DNA of 64,000 nucleotides. Origin: Plotosus lineatus. Taxonomy: Eukaryota; Chordata; Actinopteri; Siluriformes; Plotosidae. The DNA is taken from NCBI GenBank assembly GCA_024760905.1, contig CM045735.1, positions 6,406,661 through 6,470,660 of the forward strand, written 5' to 3'. Below, piece by piece: positions 12,499 through 24,520 of this stretch; position 1 is the first letter of the stretch, and each line of letters starts with the position of its first letter. Below the pieces are notes generated by a model, which worked only from the letters and a program-made list of their open reading frames with translations, made no database searches and was not told where the DNA came from. The translations under genes were made by a program, and so were the position numbers.

Positions 12499-15344
12499 GA
12501 AAATAAATAACCACAACCACATGTGCCCTTTTTACACATATCCTTTATAAACACTTCTGGTAAAAAATAAAGTTAATGCAGTGCAAGTCACATTAAGAGA
12601 ACATTCAGAGAACATCTCCAGTATGACAATTACAACAAACCACATCTCATTAAATAAATCACAAATATATGCTTCACAAAAAGTCTGCCCCTAAAATGCT
12701 ACAGGTAGTGACGCGGGTGTGGTTTGTTGAAAAATCTGATTTCTGAGCGCAGAGTTATCATCAAGTACACGAATACATCACAGCCAGAGTATGACTGTGT
12801 GTCTTTTCGTGTACAGTGAAACTTTTGGCCTGGTTCTGGGTAAAAGTAAAATGACTTTGACAGCCAAAGTGGTCCATCAAAAAAAAAAAAAAGAAAAAAT
12901 GTGAGTTGGCCTGCTCTGGTTCGTTGGGGTTCAAATGTGAACACAGTCAAGCATCAAGTAACATTTACCAACATTTTAAAACTTTAAGCAAAATGTCACC
13001 CCTCCCCCCCTTTACATATTTCACGGGATGGCTCGGTGAACCGCTCCAATGAGATCGCCTAGATCTGAGGACTGTTTTTTAGAAGACAGACTGAAGATGT
13101 ATTTAATGTAAAGTGCTCATCAGAAGGCCAGATTTAATCTTGGCAAGGTTAAATAGTTCGGTGTAGCGCGATGGTGCTGGATCGTGGCCTGTGTGTGTTT
13201 TCAGTCCAGGTTTTTATTTTATTTTTTTTTGGGTCACACTTGCCATCACAAAGGCATGTGGTATCAATTAGAGATCCCTATCAGTAATAATTCAAAGATT
13301 AGAATAAGAGAACATTTATCATCTGATGTGTTGAAAAAAAAACCCCACCACAACCAACACAGTACGTTAATACAGAAAAAGCTTTCAATCAATTTTAAAT
13401 CACAGTTTCAGGGTAATTAAACACTTTTTGAATGGATGCTTGGAGTAGGAACACAGTCAAACCCAGTAAGGATTTGTGTAGTATGGTCTCCATGGACATG
13501 GAGGACATGTTCAAACTTTGGACCGGTTAAAACGTAGTGCAAACATGCATTGTAGACTGAACGTATGCACGATGAGTCCTGTGTGAATCCCGAGTAATAC
13601 ACAGTACAGTATACAGTTAAGCCAGATGTCGACTGCTGATCTGCCATCAGTTTCAAATCTTCCTTTGTAAACTCTGCTACAGTATCGAGTGACTTTTAGA
13701 CCTGAACTTGTTCGGTACGAGAACAAGCGATCCTCCAGAGACAGCAGGACAAAAGGACATGAACTTTAGTGTGATTTTATGAGTTATAACTTTTGTTATT
13801 TATGGTATGACAACAAACTGATAGGGAAAAGACTCATCTAAACACAACCCCCCCAAAAAAAAAAAAAAAAAAAAAAAAGACATCTTTGATATTTCAATTT
13901 GTGTAAATGATAAGATGTTGTGCAAGGAATGTGGCAACCTACCAAGCCAGCCAAGTTGACAGAATTTTGTTTTTTTTTTTATATTATCCAGTGGGAATTG
14001 GGTGGACGGGACCCGATATCCTTTTATTTTTATATCCCTTTTATGTCTGATGCTGAATAACTGAATGATTCCGATTACTTAGTCTTAATTTAGCGTGATA
14101 TTATTTCACCAGAAAGAAGATGCATGAGGCTGAATAGCCAGAAACCTCTAGTATGTTATTACATTAGACCACTTTTGAAAAGAATGGATCTCCTGCAGTG
14201 TGAGCCTTGGACTGAGATGTGATGCATAGTGGCTTTTTTTTTTCCCCTTTTTGATGCAGAGCCACATATCCAGAGAGTCGAGTGCTGCTAAGAGCAAACA
14301 TTCAATCGCTGTAAACCGAACTCAAACACAGAGATGAATGTCAGGTTCTGTTTGAACAACATATATGAACCGAGTCGGAAGAGAACTGTGCATCCATTCT
14401 CTCTTTACATTATTGCAGACGCTTATGTTTTGAGTTAAATCCCAGAGAGGCTTTCTTTCGTCAGTTGGAATTCATTGTAAGTAGGATACAGAATACATTT
14501 ATTATGGTTGAGTTAAATTGTGCATAATATGACCCCACCCACCTCCCCACAGCCTCCTTTGCTATCCTCAAATCCTAGGGCGCTCATAGATAAAAGTACT
14601 TATAAAATGAGCGGCTTCTTATTTTTAAAAAGAATTCTTAAGCAATGAAGCTTCATCTTGGGAGTCATCATGGACACCACAGGACTCAATCCTCTAATGG
14701 TCAACCACAACCTTATGTAATAATGATATACTGGAGGAAGGGAAATATCATAGGGCTCTGTTCTCAGCTAGGTTGAGAAATTCTGCTCAATAAAACATTT
14801 CTAGTCTCCATGGTCTAAAAACCAACACAATCTATTTTTAACCCCAAGTCAGAATTTGCTGATGTGGAGTTTGCGTTCCCATCATTTCAGACCAAAAAAA
14901 AAAAAAAAACTGTTTGCAACCAGAGACTGAATGGCTGTGTGAAAGGAATGTGTCTGAAGCTGCAGTTTCAAGTTAAGCCTGGTTTGTCTCATGCTTTGGT
15001 GGCTGGCAGGACAGGGGCGGGGTGATGATTAACCTTCCAGCAGGAGGTAGGAGCAAAGGTCACACATGGGGACACTGACAGAAAACAGCTTTATCTGAAC
15101 CCAGGTTCTTCTCTATTGGCTTAATAAATTATTAAAAACAAATTGAATGCCATGCTTCCTCAATTTTGTCAGAAGGGTCCCAAGGAAGATCTTAGCAAGA
15201 TCCTGGTTATACTAGAAATTTTAAATAATACACAGAATTTGACATTTCTCAGATTTACAATCAATTCTTAGCAAGACATAAACAAATGTAGTTGAACTAC
15301 TGTATTTGTTTATCCCGCAAAACAGGTTAATTCTTAATCTTTAA

Positions 15345-15560
15345 GACTGTCATTAATTAATTAGCATTTAATTTGCTGGGGCAGTGAGTGACAACTCTCC
15401 TCAGAGACCTCCAGCTCTGACCCACACAGGAAGCTTCCAATAACCGTGATGAATAGTCTGACAGCTTTGTTTCCGTAGAACAATTAATGATGCTCAAGCT
15501 TTTGTTCAGCTCTAATTACACGGCCTCTGACATTAGAATTAGATTTCAACTCTTTGCCTT
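15345..15560. promoter_or_regulatory. Candidate conserved non-coding element
   Basis: Non-repetitive, with clustered TAATTA-like homeodomain cores (attaattaattagcattta, aacaattaatgatg, gctctaattacac). Conservation cannot be tested here. Confidence 0.3.
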
Positions 15561-15707
15561 ATAATGGCAGATTCAGCATATAATAACTCACCCAATTTAC
15601 AGTTTGATTCAATTACCCATAGAGGGTTCACTATTCAAATTTTTTACCCACAGTGTATTTTTAAAAATATTTTTCTAAATAAATTTTTATTGAATGAAAT
15701 ATTTATT

Positions 15708-16044
15708 GGGCGGTGGTGGCCTGGTGGTAAGGTGTTGGATCACTGATCCCAAGGTTATGGGTTAAAACCTCACTCAACGGGTTGTCAATGCCCCCCCAGT
15801 TGAGCTAACAAGGCTATCAAAGGCTGGCCATGTCTGTCACTCTCTATGGTGAGAGGTGTGTAAAAGAACCATTGCTGAATTACGTCAAGAGGAGCTGGAT
15901 AGCCGTCAGCGTGTTTCTGCCCTGCTATGGCCTGGTGAGCTCTTCAGGGTGTACTCTGCCCTTGCCCACTGTCGACTGAGATGGGTGCCAGCCTCTATGC
16001 ATCCATCCCTAATTAGGATTTAGCGGTTCAGAAAATGAATTAAT
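15708..16044 (+). mobile_element. SINE family A, common tail
   Basis: Full-length forward copy, head cggtggtggcctggtggt, tail ccctaattaggatttagcgg. Near-perfect 11-bp duplication aaa(t/c)atttatt at 15697-15707 and 16045-16055. Confidence 0.85.
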
Positions 16045-16657
16045 AAACATTTATTTTGCTATTATATATTTTAATTATTTCAAAAAAAGCAAGCGGTTGT
16101 AAAGGCTGGAAGCAAAATATTGTGCCCCAGTAACTACTGTATAGTACTTTGTGATGGTGGTAGTCAGGCTTCAATATAAAACTACAGTTTTTAATCCAGC
16201 AACCTGCATTAAGTGAACTCAACTCTGTTACTGAATCGATATGTAGAGTCATTTACTCAACAGATGTTTCCCATTTTCAAGCTCATTCTTTGTATATTTT
16301 TGTGGCAAAAGATCTGCGTTACCGATGGTCCAGCTATGGTAATGTCAAGTGCATTCAAAGTTATTGTATGTTCTTGCACTCTGCTCTTTAAAACACAGTC
16401 ACCACAATTATGAAAATTTAAGCGGTTACACAAAGTGATAATAATCACGCTTTGAATTTTGTGTGGATTAAAATACCATTTCCTTGATAGCATTGTTTCT
16501 ATAGAAACAGCTCATTCACAGGAATCTATGATTATCAATCTATGATTACTATTAAAAAGAGTAAAAATTGTTTAATTTTAAAAAGAGTTTATTTGATAAG
16601 GTGAAATATTTTGTGGGAAGATATTTATCTGATTTTTATCAAGGTAATCTCCAGGTG

Positions 16658-17047
16658 GGCAGTGATGCCACTGCGTGGGAAGTGGTGGTCTAGTGATATA
16701 GGGTGCTGGATCGCTGATCCAAAGGTTAGGGGTTCGAGTCCCACTCTCCACAAGGTTGTCACTGTGCCCCCCCCAGTGCAGCTAACTGGGTTATCAAAGG
16801 CCGACCATGTCTCTCACTGTCTATGGTGAAAGGTTCATGTAAAAGAACCATTGCTGACTTTCATAAAGAGTAGCTGCAAAGTCATTAGCGTGTTTCCGCC
16901 CTGCAATGGCCTGGTTAGCCGTCCAGGGTATACTCTGCCCTTGCCCGGAGTTGGCTGGGATGGGCGCCAGCCTCCCCGCAACTCTAATGAGGACGCCAGC
17001 CTCCCCGCAACTCTAATTAGGATTAAGCGGTTACAGAAAATGAACTG
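16658..17047 (+). mobile_element. SINE family A, common tail, with internal duplications
   Basis: Forward copy with perfect 12-bp duplication AATCTCCAGGTG (16646-16657, 17048-17059). It is about 50 bp longer than siblings: the first bases are repeated (gggcagtgatgccactg before gtggtggtctag), and a 27-bp part of the tail near 16978-17020 is doubled. A and B boxes are well preserved (box B ggttcgagtcc). Confidence 0.87.
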
Positions 17048-17116
17048 AATCTCCAGGTGCAGCCCTTTGCAATTTCTGTAAAGCTGATTTGTTAATACAC
17101 TTCTATGTAGTGCACT

Positions 17117-17400
17117 GTAGGGCCAGTGGTGTAGTGGTTAGGGTGCCGGGCTCATGATCAGGAGGTTGTGTGTTCGAATCCCAGTTAGACCCCACCCCCA
17201 CAGTGCTAAGGCCCCTGGGCAAGGTCTCAACCACAAGTATGCCTCTGTTCACCCAGCAGTATAAATGGGTACCAGTAAAAATATCCTGGGAAGGTAACCT
17301 GCGATGGACTAGCATCCCATCCAGGATGAGGTGAACTCCTGGTAGCTTCACGCGATGGAAACCGCAGTTAAGCACGGCCAGGCTCGGATATAAAAAAGCA
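17117..17400 (+). mobile_element. SINE family C
   Basis: tRNA-like head (ggtgtagtggttagggtg, box B gttcgaatccc), middle cctgggcaaggtctcaac, body ggtaacctgcgatggacta. The last part of the tail is degraded. Confidence 0.8.
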
Positions 17401-17465
17401 CGTAGTGCTATGCACGGACCTGCAGAACACTATGTCTGTCTGCTATGCACGGATTTGCAGAACAC

Positions 17466-18721
17466 GTGGATTTTGACAGGATCGAATTGTCTCGAATCAA
17501 ATTTGTATAAGTTTGCACTTGCTGGAAATCTTTGATGCTTTCTTTTTATACAAAGTATGGTAACGCTCCCTCCTTCCCACATGTCACTTATCATCCAATT
17601 TATTCCTCAATTAAAGATCAGTTAGTGTGAATCCTTTGACACTGATTATCGTGTCATGTGAGTAGAAGAAGCTGATGTGAGGATAGGACTTAATGTGCTG
17701 GAGGGATCTCGGAATTCCTAACACATCCTTAACCAGTTCCTGATGAGCAGCAGATGCTTTATGGGGTCTTTCCATCGATCACTCTGTGCTCACAGAGCTA
17801 GCAAGTCATGCTGGAAATGATCAGTGACAGACGTGTTCTATATCTCTACACGACTTGCTAGTGAAAATCCGATCTCTGGGCAGCCCCTCTGTTCTCTGGT
17901 TCAGTTTCCTTTGTAGCCATGTTTTATTTTCTATCCTAACTAAGACGGAAAAGTGTGCCAACTCAGTGTGGTGAAATGAGACGTCCTGTGCAATTTTGCT
18001 TTATTCTCAGTGATCCATTATCATCTTATAGAACATACAGTCAGACAGTAGGGCTTGTGAGAATGGGATCTGCGTGAAATGAACAGCATCTGTTGCTGCC
18101 TTAGATCCACATTTGGAGAGTCTGGCTGCAGGCCGAGTGGCCTTAAAGCTGACCTGCATGTAAACTCTTCCTGGATTAAAATAGGATAAAAAAAGATAGT
18201 CAAGCCCTTGATGACTTGCTTGGCATTGGTAAATTAGTGGCGTGGCAGTTATCAGTGTGGGATTTAGATGGAATGTATACATCTCACCAGTTGCTACATC
18301 ACAGCTGTAGCTTCGTGTTCATTCGTTTTATTGTTGAGTTAGAACCGTTCTCAGCTGCCACCACTTGAAATTCTTTACAGATATCTTTATGGTTTTAGTG
18401 CCGCTCTCTGAATCATGGGTGCTGTGGTGTTGAGTGAAAGAATTAGTCACTTCGAATACTGTCACTTTTACCTGCAGAAATAAAAAACATTCCCACGAAC
18501 ACGCCACCATCACTTGCAACCCTGAGCCCATCTTGATGTGGTTTAATTCTGGAGAGTGTTCCAACGTGTTCCACTTACAGAGAATGTTCCCTATTTCAAG
18601 GGAAGTCAAGGGTGAGAAAGAAATAATATTTGATGCTGTTTGAATTTCACTGTGTATTATACAGTTGACGTTCGATGATTTAAAAGGTCTTTTTGCAAGT
18701 TGAGAAAATGACAAGGGCAGC
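17466..18721. other. Unique non-coding stretch
   Basis: No gene or recognised repeat. Confidence 0.6.
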
Positions 18722-19076
18722 ATGGCGGCAAAGTGGTTTGAACAAATGCCTCAAGCAAAGAAGGGCTTGGTGTGGGCGTTTTGATGATAAACTCATTTTA
18801 TATATGTACACATTCCTGACTGTTCTCCCTGAACTTCCTCTACTTTAGGTGCTTCGCCGTCTTCCCACAGTCCAAAGACATGCACATCGGGCCAGTTGGC
18901 TGTTCCAAATTGCCCCAGGTGTGTAACTGTGAGTGTGAATGCCTGTGTGTGTATCCTCCCTGCAATGGACTGTGGAACTGTTCAGGGTATTCCCCCCATT
19001 CACCTAGAGTTGGCTAAGATAGACCCTCCCCACCCCCACTCATGAGATTTTTTTGGTTCAGCAAATGAATGAATGC
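18722..19076 (+). mobile_element. SINE family B
   Basis: Degraded head (gcggcaaagtggtttgaac); good middle (cacagtccaaagacatgcac, gttccaaattgccccaggtg) and tail ggttcagcaaatgaatgaat. Confidence 0.75.
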
Positions 19077-19566
19077 AAATCACGATCAGAAATTTAAGAC
19101 AGAATCCACTGAAACGTTTCTTTACAGGAAGATTTGTCTCCAACCTTACTAATTCCAGACTTGACTTAAAGAAGTCAGTGTGTGAAATCTGACAGAAGTA
19201 TAACACCTGTCAAAAGGAGCTGGTGAAGCTTTTCCAGGCAATCTGGAAGAGTTTTGAAAGAAATGTCAGGAAGAATGAGGGCGAGTATTTCAGCACAGAG
19301 ATTCTGAAAGCTGTTCAAAGAATGTCAGAGCAGAGAGATTTATATAAAGAGAGACATACAGCATAAGGGTTGGGTGGAAATGCTGTTAGAATATATTTAT
19401 ACCGTTTTGTAATCAGAAAGGGAGAGGCACTATTTTTGCTTTTTTTCTTATTATACCATGTATGTATTTGTTGTGAGTTTGATTATGAAGGAACATCAAT
19501 ATCCTCAAATATAGCCGAAAGACACAGATGAGTGATTTACATAGTTACTACAAACTAATATTGCTA

Positions 19567-19567
<1 letters not shown>
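19077..19567. other. Unique non-coding stretch
   Basis: Nothing recognised. Confidence 0.6.
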
Positions 19568-19637
<70 letters not shown>

Positions 19638-19660
19638 ACGTGTGTGTGTGTGTGTGTGTG
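19568..19660. repeat. (TA)n(GT)n compound microsatellite
   Basis: About 33 TA units, then ten GT units; abuts transposon family 1 copy 1. Confidence 0.95.
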
Positions 19661-20125
19661 AGGGATCCCTCACTTTCTACGGTTAATTGGGACCGAGATC
19701 CCGCCGCAACTGCCGAATTCTGCAAAGTAGGATCAAACCCCCCCCTCCAACTGACATATACGTACATGTATATGTGTATATAATATCAATAAATACATAT
19801 TTAATGCTATAAATGCTTAGAATAGCAATTAAACAATAATGCATGAATTCAAAAATAATGCGTGAGATGTAAATAAAATATAAATACACACACACTCAGA
19901 TGCGTATCTCACATAAAAATGTAAGTAGTTTTGTTGGGGGGTTTTTGGTTGGGGTTGTTTTTGTTTGGGGTTTTTGCATAATTGGCCTTGTTTTTGCGGC
20001 ATTTTCCTTAACTTTTTCCCTATTCTTCCTTAATTTCCTTATTTTTTAAATTCGATTAATATTTTTTTTAAAAATGCAATGACTGAAGCCACATGAATTG
20101 AAGCGCAAAGTAGTGAGGGATCCCT
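19661..20125 (+). mobile_element. Non-autonomous DNA transposon, family 1 copy 1
   Basis: 465 bp; inverted ends agggatccctcacttt and gtagtgagggatccct. Interior shares long stretches with copy 2 (e.g. tatacgtacatgtatatgtg, aatatcaataaatacatatt). No coding potential. It abuts a (TA)n(GT)n tract that hides the left duplication. Confidence 0.82.
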
Positions 20126-21196
20126 GTGTACTCATTGCATGATTTTGTACGAGTACTTACATGATTAAAGAGAGCCATCAGAGTTCCGTATTTTGTTAAT
20201 ATATAATATATAAAAATAGGCACAAGTTTTTAATGAAACATTCATTTTTGAAGACATTAGACGAACAAAGCTATATTTTGATCGTGGGTAGTTGATATGT
20301 TTTGCTAAAAGATCATTTCTTATAACGCTGTAGGCTTTGCAATAAAGCACTACATGTAGTTCATCTTCAGTTAGGTTACGTTTTGGCAGAAAGGACAAAA
20401 TCTCACGACTGAAGGCACATTGTTGTATCTGACCATTTCTATGCTCAAGCCAAAATCATCACATTTGAATTTTGACAAGCAAGTTCTTAAATACGGGGAT
20501 ACATTTAAGCGAAGATAAGTCTTGACATTTAGTATGAAATTAAATGGTATATAATTAGAGCACTTGGTAGTATTATGAAGTGATGAATACCAATCTTGTA
20601 ATAAATTGTCAGATAGTCTTCACTTAAATACAGCAGTAAAATAATCTGTATCCCCAATATCTTGAGAGATCCAAACAAATCCGAATCCTAATCTCAATAG
20701 AATATTTTTAATATGAGAAGCCCAGATTCATCTAAAGATTTTAACATTAAATAGAGCTGATGATGTTTCAATAGGGAATAATTGTAAGCTTCTTTTCAAG
20801 CGTGTATTTTCTCTTTTTTAGTGACTGTCCTGTAAATAAACACTTTCCCATCAAATAAGAACATTGATTTGTGAGTGCAGGTTTGAAAACGTCATCCCAC
20901 TGTTTCAGTGTCTTTTGCACATGTGTCACCGCATGCTGGAGCATCATAACGGTGAAGGAGTTCTTACGTGACATCACATTCTCCCACCAGAGAGAATAAA
21001 ATCAAGCATGTGTGATGCAACTTGAGCATTTTTTTCCCCAATCATGCATTTGTGTAACACACTATTTGCCCTGTCAAATGCATGAGCCCACAAGGCGCAC
21101 CTTATGTTTGCAGCGTTAGGAGTCCACTTCTACAATATATTTGTGTGGAACTTTCACATAGCTGTGTTGCCTTTACTGTGAGTTTAAATGTTGGTG
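20126..21196. other. Unique AT-rich non-coding stretch
   Basis: Nothing recognised. Confidence 0.6.
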
Positions 21197-21380
21197 GGAG
21201 GTACGGGGATGTAGTGGGCAGCGCACCTGTCTCACAGCAAGAAGGCCCTGGGTTTAAGTTCTGGGTATGGTGATGCCATTCCGGTGTGGAGTTCTTATGT
21301 TCTCCCTGTGCTTGCGTTAACTCCTGCAGTCCGAAGACATGCACATTAGGCTAATTGACTGTTCTGAATTGCCCCTAGGC

Positions 21381-21777
21381 CAGTGCTTCTCAATTACTTT
21401 CTGTGGTGCCCCCTCTAGGAAGAAAAAACATTTCATGCCCTCCCACTACCCAACGAGTGACTATAAATAGTATTACAGTGGTACCTCGGCTTACGAAATT
21501 AATCCGTTCCAGAAGTGGTTTTGTAACCTGAATTTTTTCCTAAGTTGAGTAGAATTATATATGTAAAAGGCCTGATTCGTTCCAACACCCCCAATACTAC
21601 CCCCTAAACCCTTTAAAAATTATAAAAGTATACCTTTTAAGGCCTCCTACTGCTTCAATATCGTACCGATGGTAGACGGGTTTGGCCATATTCCTTTGGA
21701 TATCACTCAACCATATGCCACGAGCCCGCTTCTTCTTTTCACTCGCACCGGGAATCACTTTCACCAGGAATCACACA

Positions 21778-21833
<56 letters not shown>

Positions 21834-22231
21834 TGTGTGTGTGTGTGTGTGTAAATATATAAATAAATATAGTTCAACTTACAATAAAGAAAAACTTCAT
21901 TAACATTGTTTTTTAATCTGTAATAGAAAAGATTTAAAGTGCACCAATGTGCCTGAAATTAAAAAATACATTCTTATTTAAACTCATTCAACTTATTTAT
22001 GTCTTAATATGTCCGTCTGTCTCCACCTTTCTTTTTGTTCCTGTTAGAAAATTTTCTGTGTTGTTTCTTGAGGGGTTGTTTACTGCACTTCATATGGTTT
22101 GTTCATGCGAAAAACTAGGGAGTGGAGGTGCAATTACACTTAATTCCCGTACACTATTCCATAAAACAAAGTTCTCCAGGGTCATACGCGCTCCCCCTAG
22201 CATCATACGCGCCACTATTTGAGAAGCACTG
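21381..22231 (+). mobile_element. hAT-type non-autonomous element
   Basis: Inverted ends CAGTGCTTCTCAA and TTGAGAAGCACTG with an 8-bp target duplication ccctagg(c/t) (21373-21380, 22232-22239), diagnostic for hAT. 851 bp, no transposase. Contains a fragment starting tacagtggtacctcggctta and a (GT)n tract. Confidence 0.85.
21783..21852. repeat. (GT)n microsatellite
   Basis: One interruption (gtct); inside the hAT element. Confidence 0.95.
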
Positions 22232-22290
22232 CCCTAGGTGTACGTGTGAATGGTTGTATGTGTCATGGTCCTGCAGTCTCTGATACTGAA

Positions 22291-23017
22291 TACTCCTTCC
22301 AGACTTTACTATATCGATATTTTCTTTTTTAAATTATTAAATAACAACACGGCTGTTTGCTGTTGTGGAAAATTAATCAACACTTTCTGAACATTAATTC
22401 ACTATTGCTGTGTTTAAAAATATATATTTCTCTTGGAAATATTTCAAATTTTAAAATAATATTTTGTTCCCTTATATTGGGAGTTTAAAGGTGCAGAAGC
22501 TAAAGAAGTCATTTGAAAAAACAACCTCTCAAAATCTACTGCCGTCTGTCAAAAGTTGACACCAAAGGTGTCTTAATCTGCCGACAGTTCTGCACACTTC
22601 CCTCTCAGCCCGTGTCCTACGTAACCGCGCAGTTAAAGTTCCATTAGCAGGCATGTCTGGTTCCTGTTAACTCAGAGGAAACCTGTAGCTTCTGCCACTC
22701 AGAGAGCTGAAACTCAGGGTTACAGGGTTTCTTTCCTGCTGAGTTCCTTTTGACATTGTGACAGTGATACTGGAGAATGGTGCTAACTGACCCTTCAGCT
22801 AATTTGCTTTTCAGAAAAGATATTCACTCTGTCAAGATATCCAAGCTGTCAGTATGTCATGGAAATGTTACACTGGGGAAAAATGCTCTCTCCAATATTT
22901 AACAGTTTAGAATTTTTAGAGTTAAAATATATTCCTTATACCTCAGTGGATTTTTTTTCATCAAAGACTTTAAAGTCTTTTTCTTGAAAAGTGTTGTGTA
23001 ATGAACATGTATTTGTG
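22291..23017. other. Unique non-coding stretch
   Basis: 22560-22800 is less AT-rich and non-repetitive; otherwise nothing recognised. Confidence 0.55.
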
Positions 23018-23134
23018 GAAGCCGGAGCCTATACCAGCTGACTTTGGGTGAGAGGCTGGGGTACACCCTGAACAGGTTGCCAAACTATTGTCGGAATTAA
23101 AGAGACACAAATAATCGTTTACACTTATATGTTC

Positions 23135-23478
23135 GTCGGGCAGTGGTGGCCTAGTGATATTGGGCGCTGGATCGCTAATCCAAAAGGTTGGCGGTTCAAG
23201 TCCCATTCTCCACAAGGTTGTCAGTCCCCCTGGTGCAGCTAACTGGGTTATCAAAAACTGGCCATGTCTATCACTGTCTATGGTGTGAGGTTCATGAAAA
23301 AAGAACCATTGCTGACTATCGTAAAGATGAGCTGCATAGCCGTCAGCGTGTTTCCACCCTGCGATGGCCTGGCGAGCTGTCCAGCGTGTACTCTGTCCTC
23401 ACCTGGAGTCGGCTGGGATGGGCGCTAGCCTCCCCATGACCCTAATTAGGAGTAAGCGGTTACAGAAAATTAACTGAA
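23135..23478 (+). mobile_element. SINE family A inside a family B copy
   Basis: Forward copy with target duplication CTTATATG(T/C)TC at 23124-23134 and 23479-23489. The sequence on both sides is one broken reverse family B copy. Confidence 0.87.
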
Positions 23479-23558
23479 CTTATATGCTCACCCATGGAAA
23501 ATTTAGAGTAGCTACTTGACATAATCTGTACATGTTTATCATGTGGAAAGAAACTGGA

Positions 23559-23905
23559 CTTCATTCATTCATCCATTCATTTTGTGAACTGCTTAATCCT
23601 AATTAGGGTCGCGGGGAGGCTGGTGCCTTCTCAGCTGACTCTGGGCGAAGGCAGAGTACACCCTGGACAGTTTACCAGGCAATCACAGAGCAGAAACACG
23701 GTGATGGATATGCAGCCTGTTCTTGAAGAAAGTCAGCGGTAGTTCTTTTACATGCCTCTCACCACAGGCACTGAGAGACGTGGCGGCCTTTGATGACCCA
23801 GTTAGGTGCACTGGGGGGACAGTGACAACCTGTTGAGAGTGGGGCTTGATCCCCCAAACTTGGAATCAATGATCCAGCACCTTTATCACCAGGCCACCAC
23901 TGCGG
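23559..23905 (-). mobile_element. SINE family A inside the same family B copy
   Basis: Reverse copy; target duplication aaa(c/a)tgga at 23551-23558 and 23906-23913. Second insertion into the family B copy at 23018-24045. Confidence 0.82.
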
Positions 23906-24284
23906 AAAATGGAGTTCCAAGATTAAACCCACACAAACACAGAAAGAATCCGCACTCCAGACAAATAGACCTCGGTCACCCGTCAGGTTCAAAATCAGGA
24001 CCTGCTTGCTATGCAGCAACAGTGCTAATCTCTGCAGCACTGCAACACCCCTTGATATACTGTGTTCTAAAATAATAAACCGTTAAGCGAAAGGGTTTTG
24101 TTGCTCTTTTGATAAAAAACGATGACATTTGCCAAGACTCCGTAATACCCGTACATATTCCTCAATCACATCCACTCTCCTCTCTTATCACAGTAATTCA
24201 ATTCCTGGATTGCAAGAATAAATAAATTAATTAATCAATAAACCCTTAACAATCTTGGGTGCTAAATTTAGTCCAACAACCTTC

Positions 24285-24520
24285 ATCTTTCATCGTTCAT
24301 TTTCTGAACCACTTAATCCTCATTAGGGTCACGGACAGGCTGGCGCCCATGTCAGCCAACCCTAGGCGAGGGCAGATTACACCCTGGACAGCTCACCAGG
24401 CAATCACAAGGCAGAAACACGCTGACGGCTATGCAGCCTACTCTTGATGAAAGTCAGCAATGGTTCTTGCACATGACTCTGACCGCAGGCAGTGAGAGAC
24501 ATGACCGGCCTTGACAACCC
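24285..24520 (-). mobile_element. SINE family A, head missing
   Basis: Reverse copy with tail and central block (gcagaaacacgctgacggc), stopping before the tRNA-like head; 5'-truncated or deleted. Confidence 0.75.

Larger units (their letters stand above)
10023..15696. other. Long unique stretch without recognised transposons
   Basis: The largest repeat-poor block of the window: only a (CT)n, a (GT)n(GA)n and poly-A runs at 12023 and 13855. No exon seen. Parts look like conserved non-coding DNA (see 11395-11480 and 15345-15560). Confidence 0.6.
21197..22290 (+). mobile_element. SINE family B split by a hAT element
   Basis: 5' part 21197-21380 (cacctgtctcacagcaagaa, tctccctgtgcttgcg, acatgcacattaggctaatt). 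The 3' part resumes at 22232 with ccctaggtgtacgtgtgaat and soon fades. Confidence 0.75.
23018..24045 (-). mobile_element. SINE family B split by two family A insertions
   Basis: Reverse copy in three parts: 23018-23134, 23479-23558 and 23906-24045. The parts read continuously as family B once the two SINE A copies are removed. Confidence 0.8.

Noticed and set aside
16683..16760. tRNA-like sequence with A and B boxes
   Set aside because: It is the head of a full SINE A copy with target duplications and the same head occurs many times; not a tRNA gene. The same holds for the other SINE heads.
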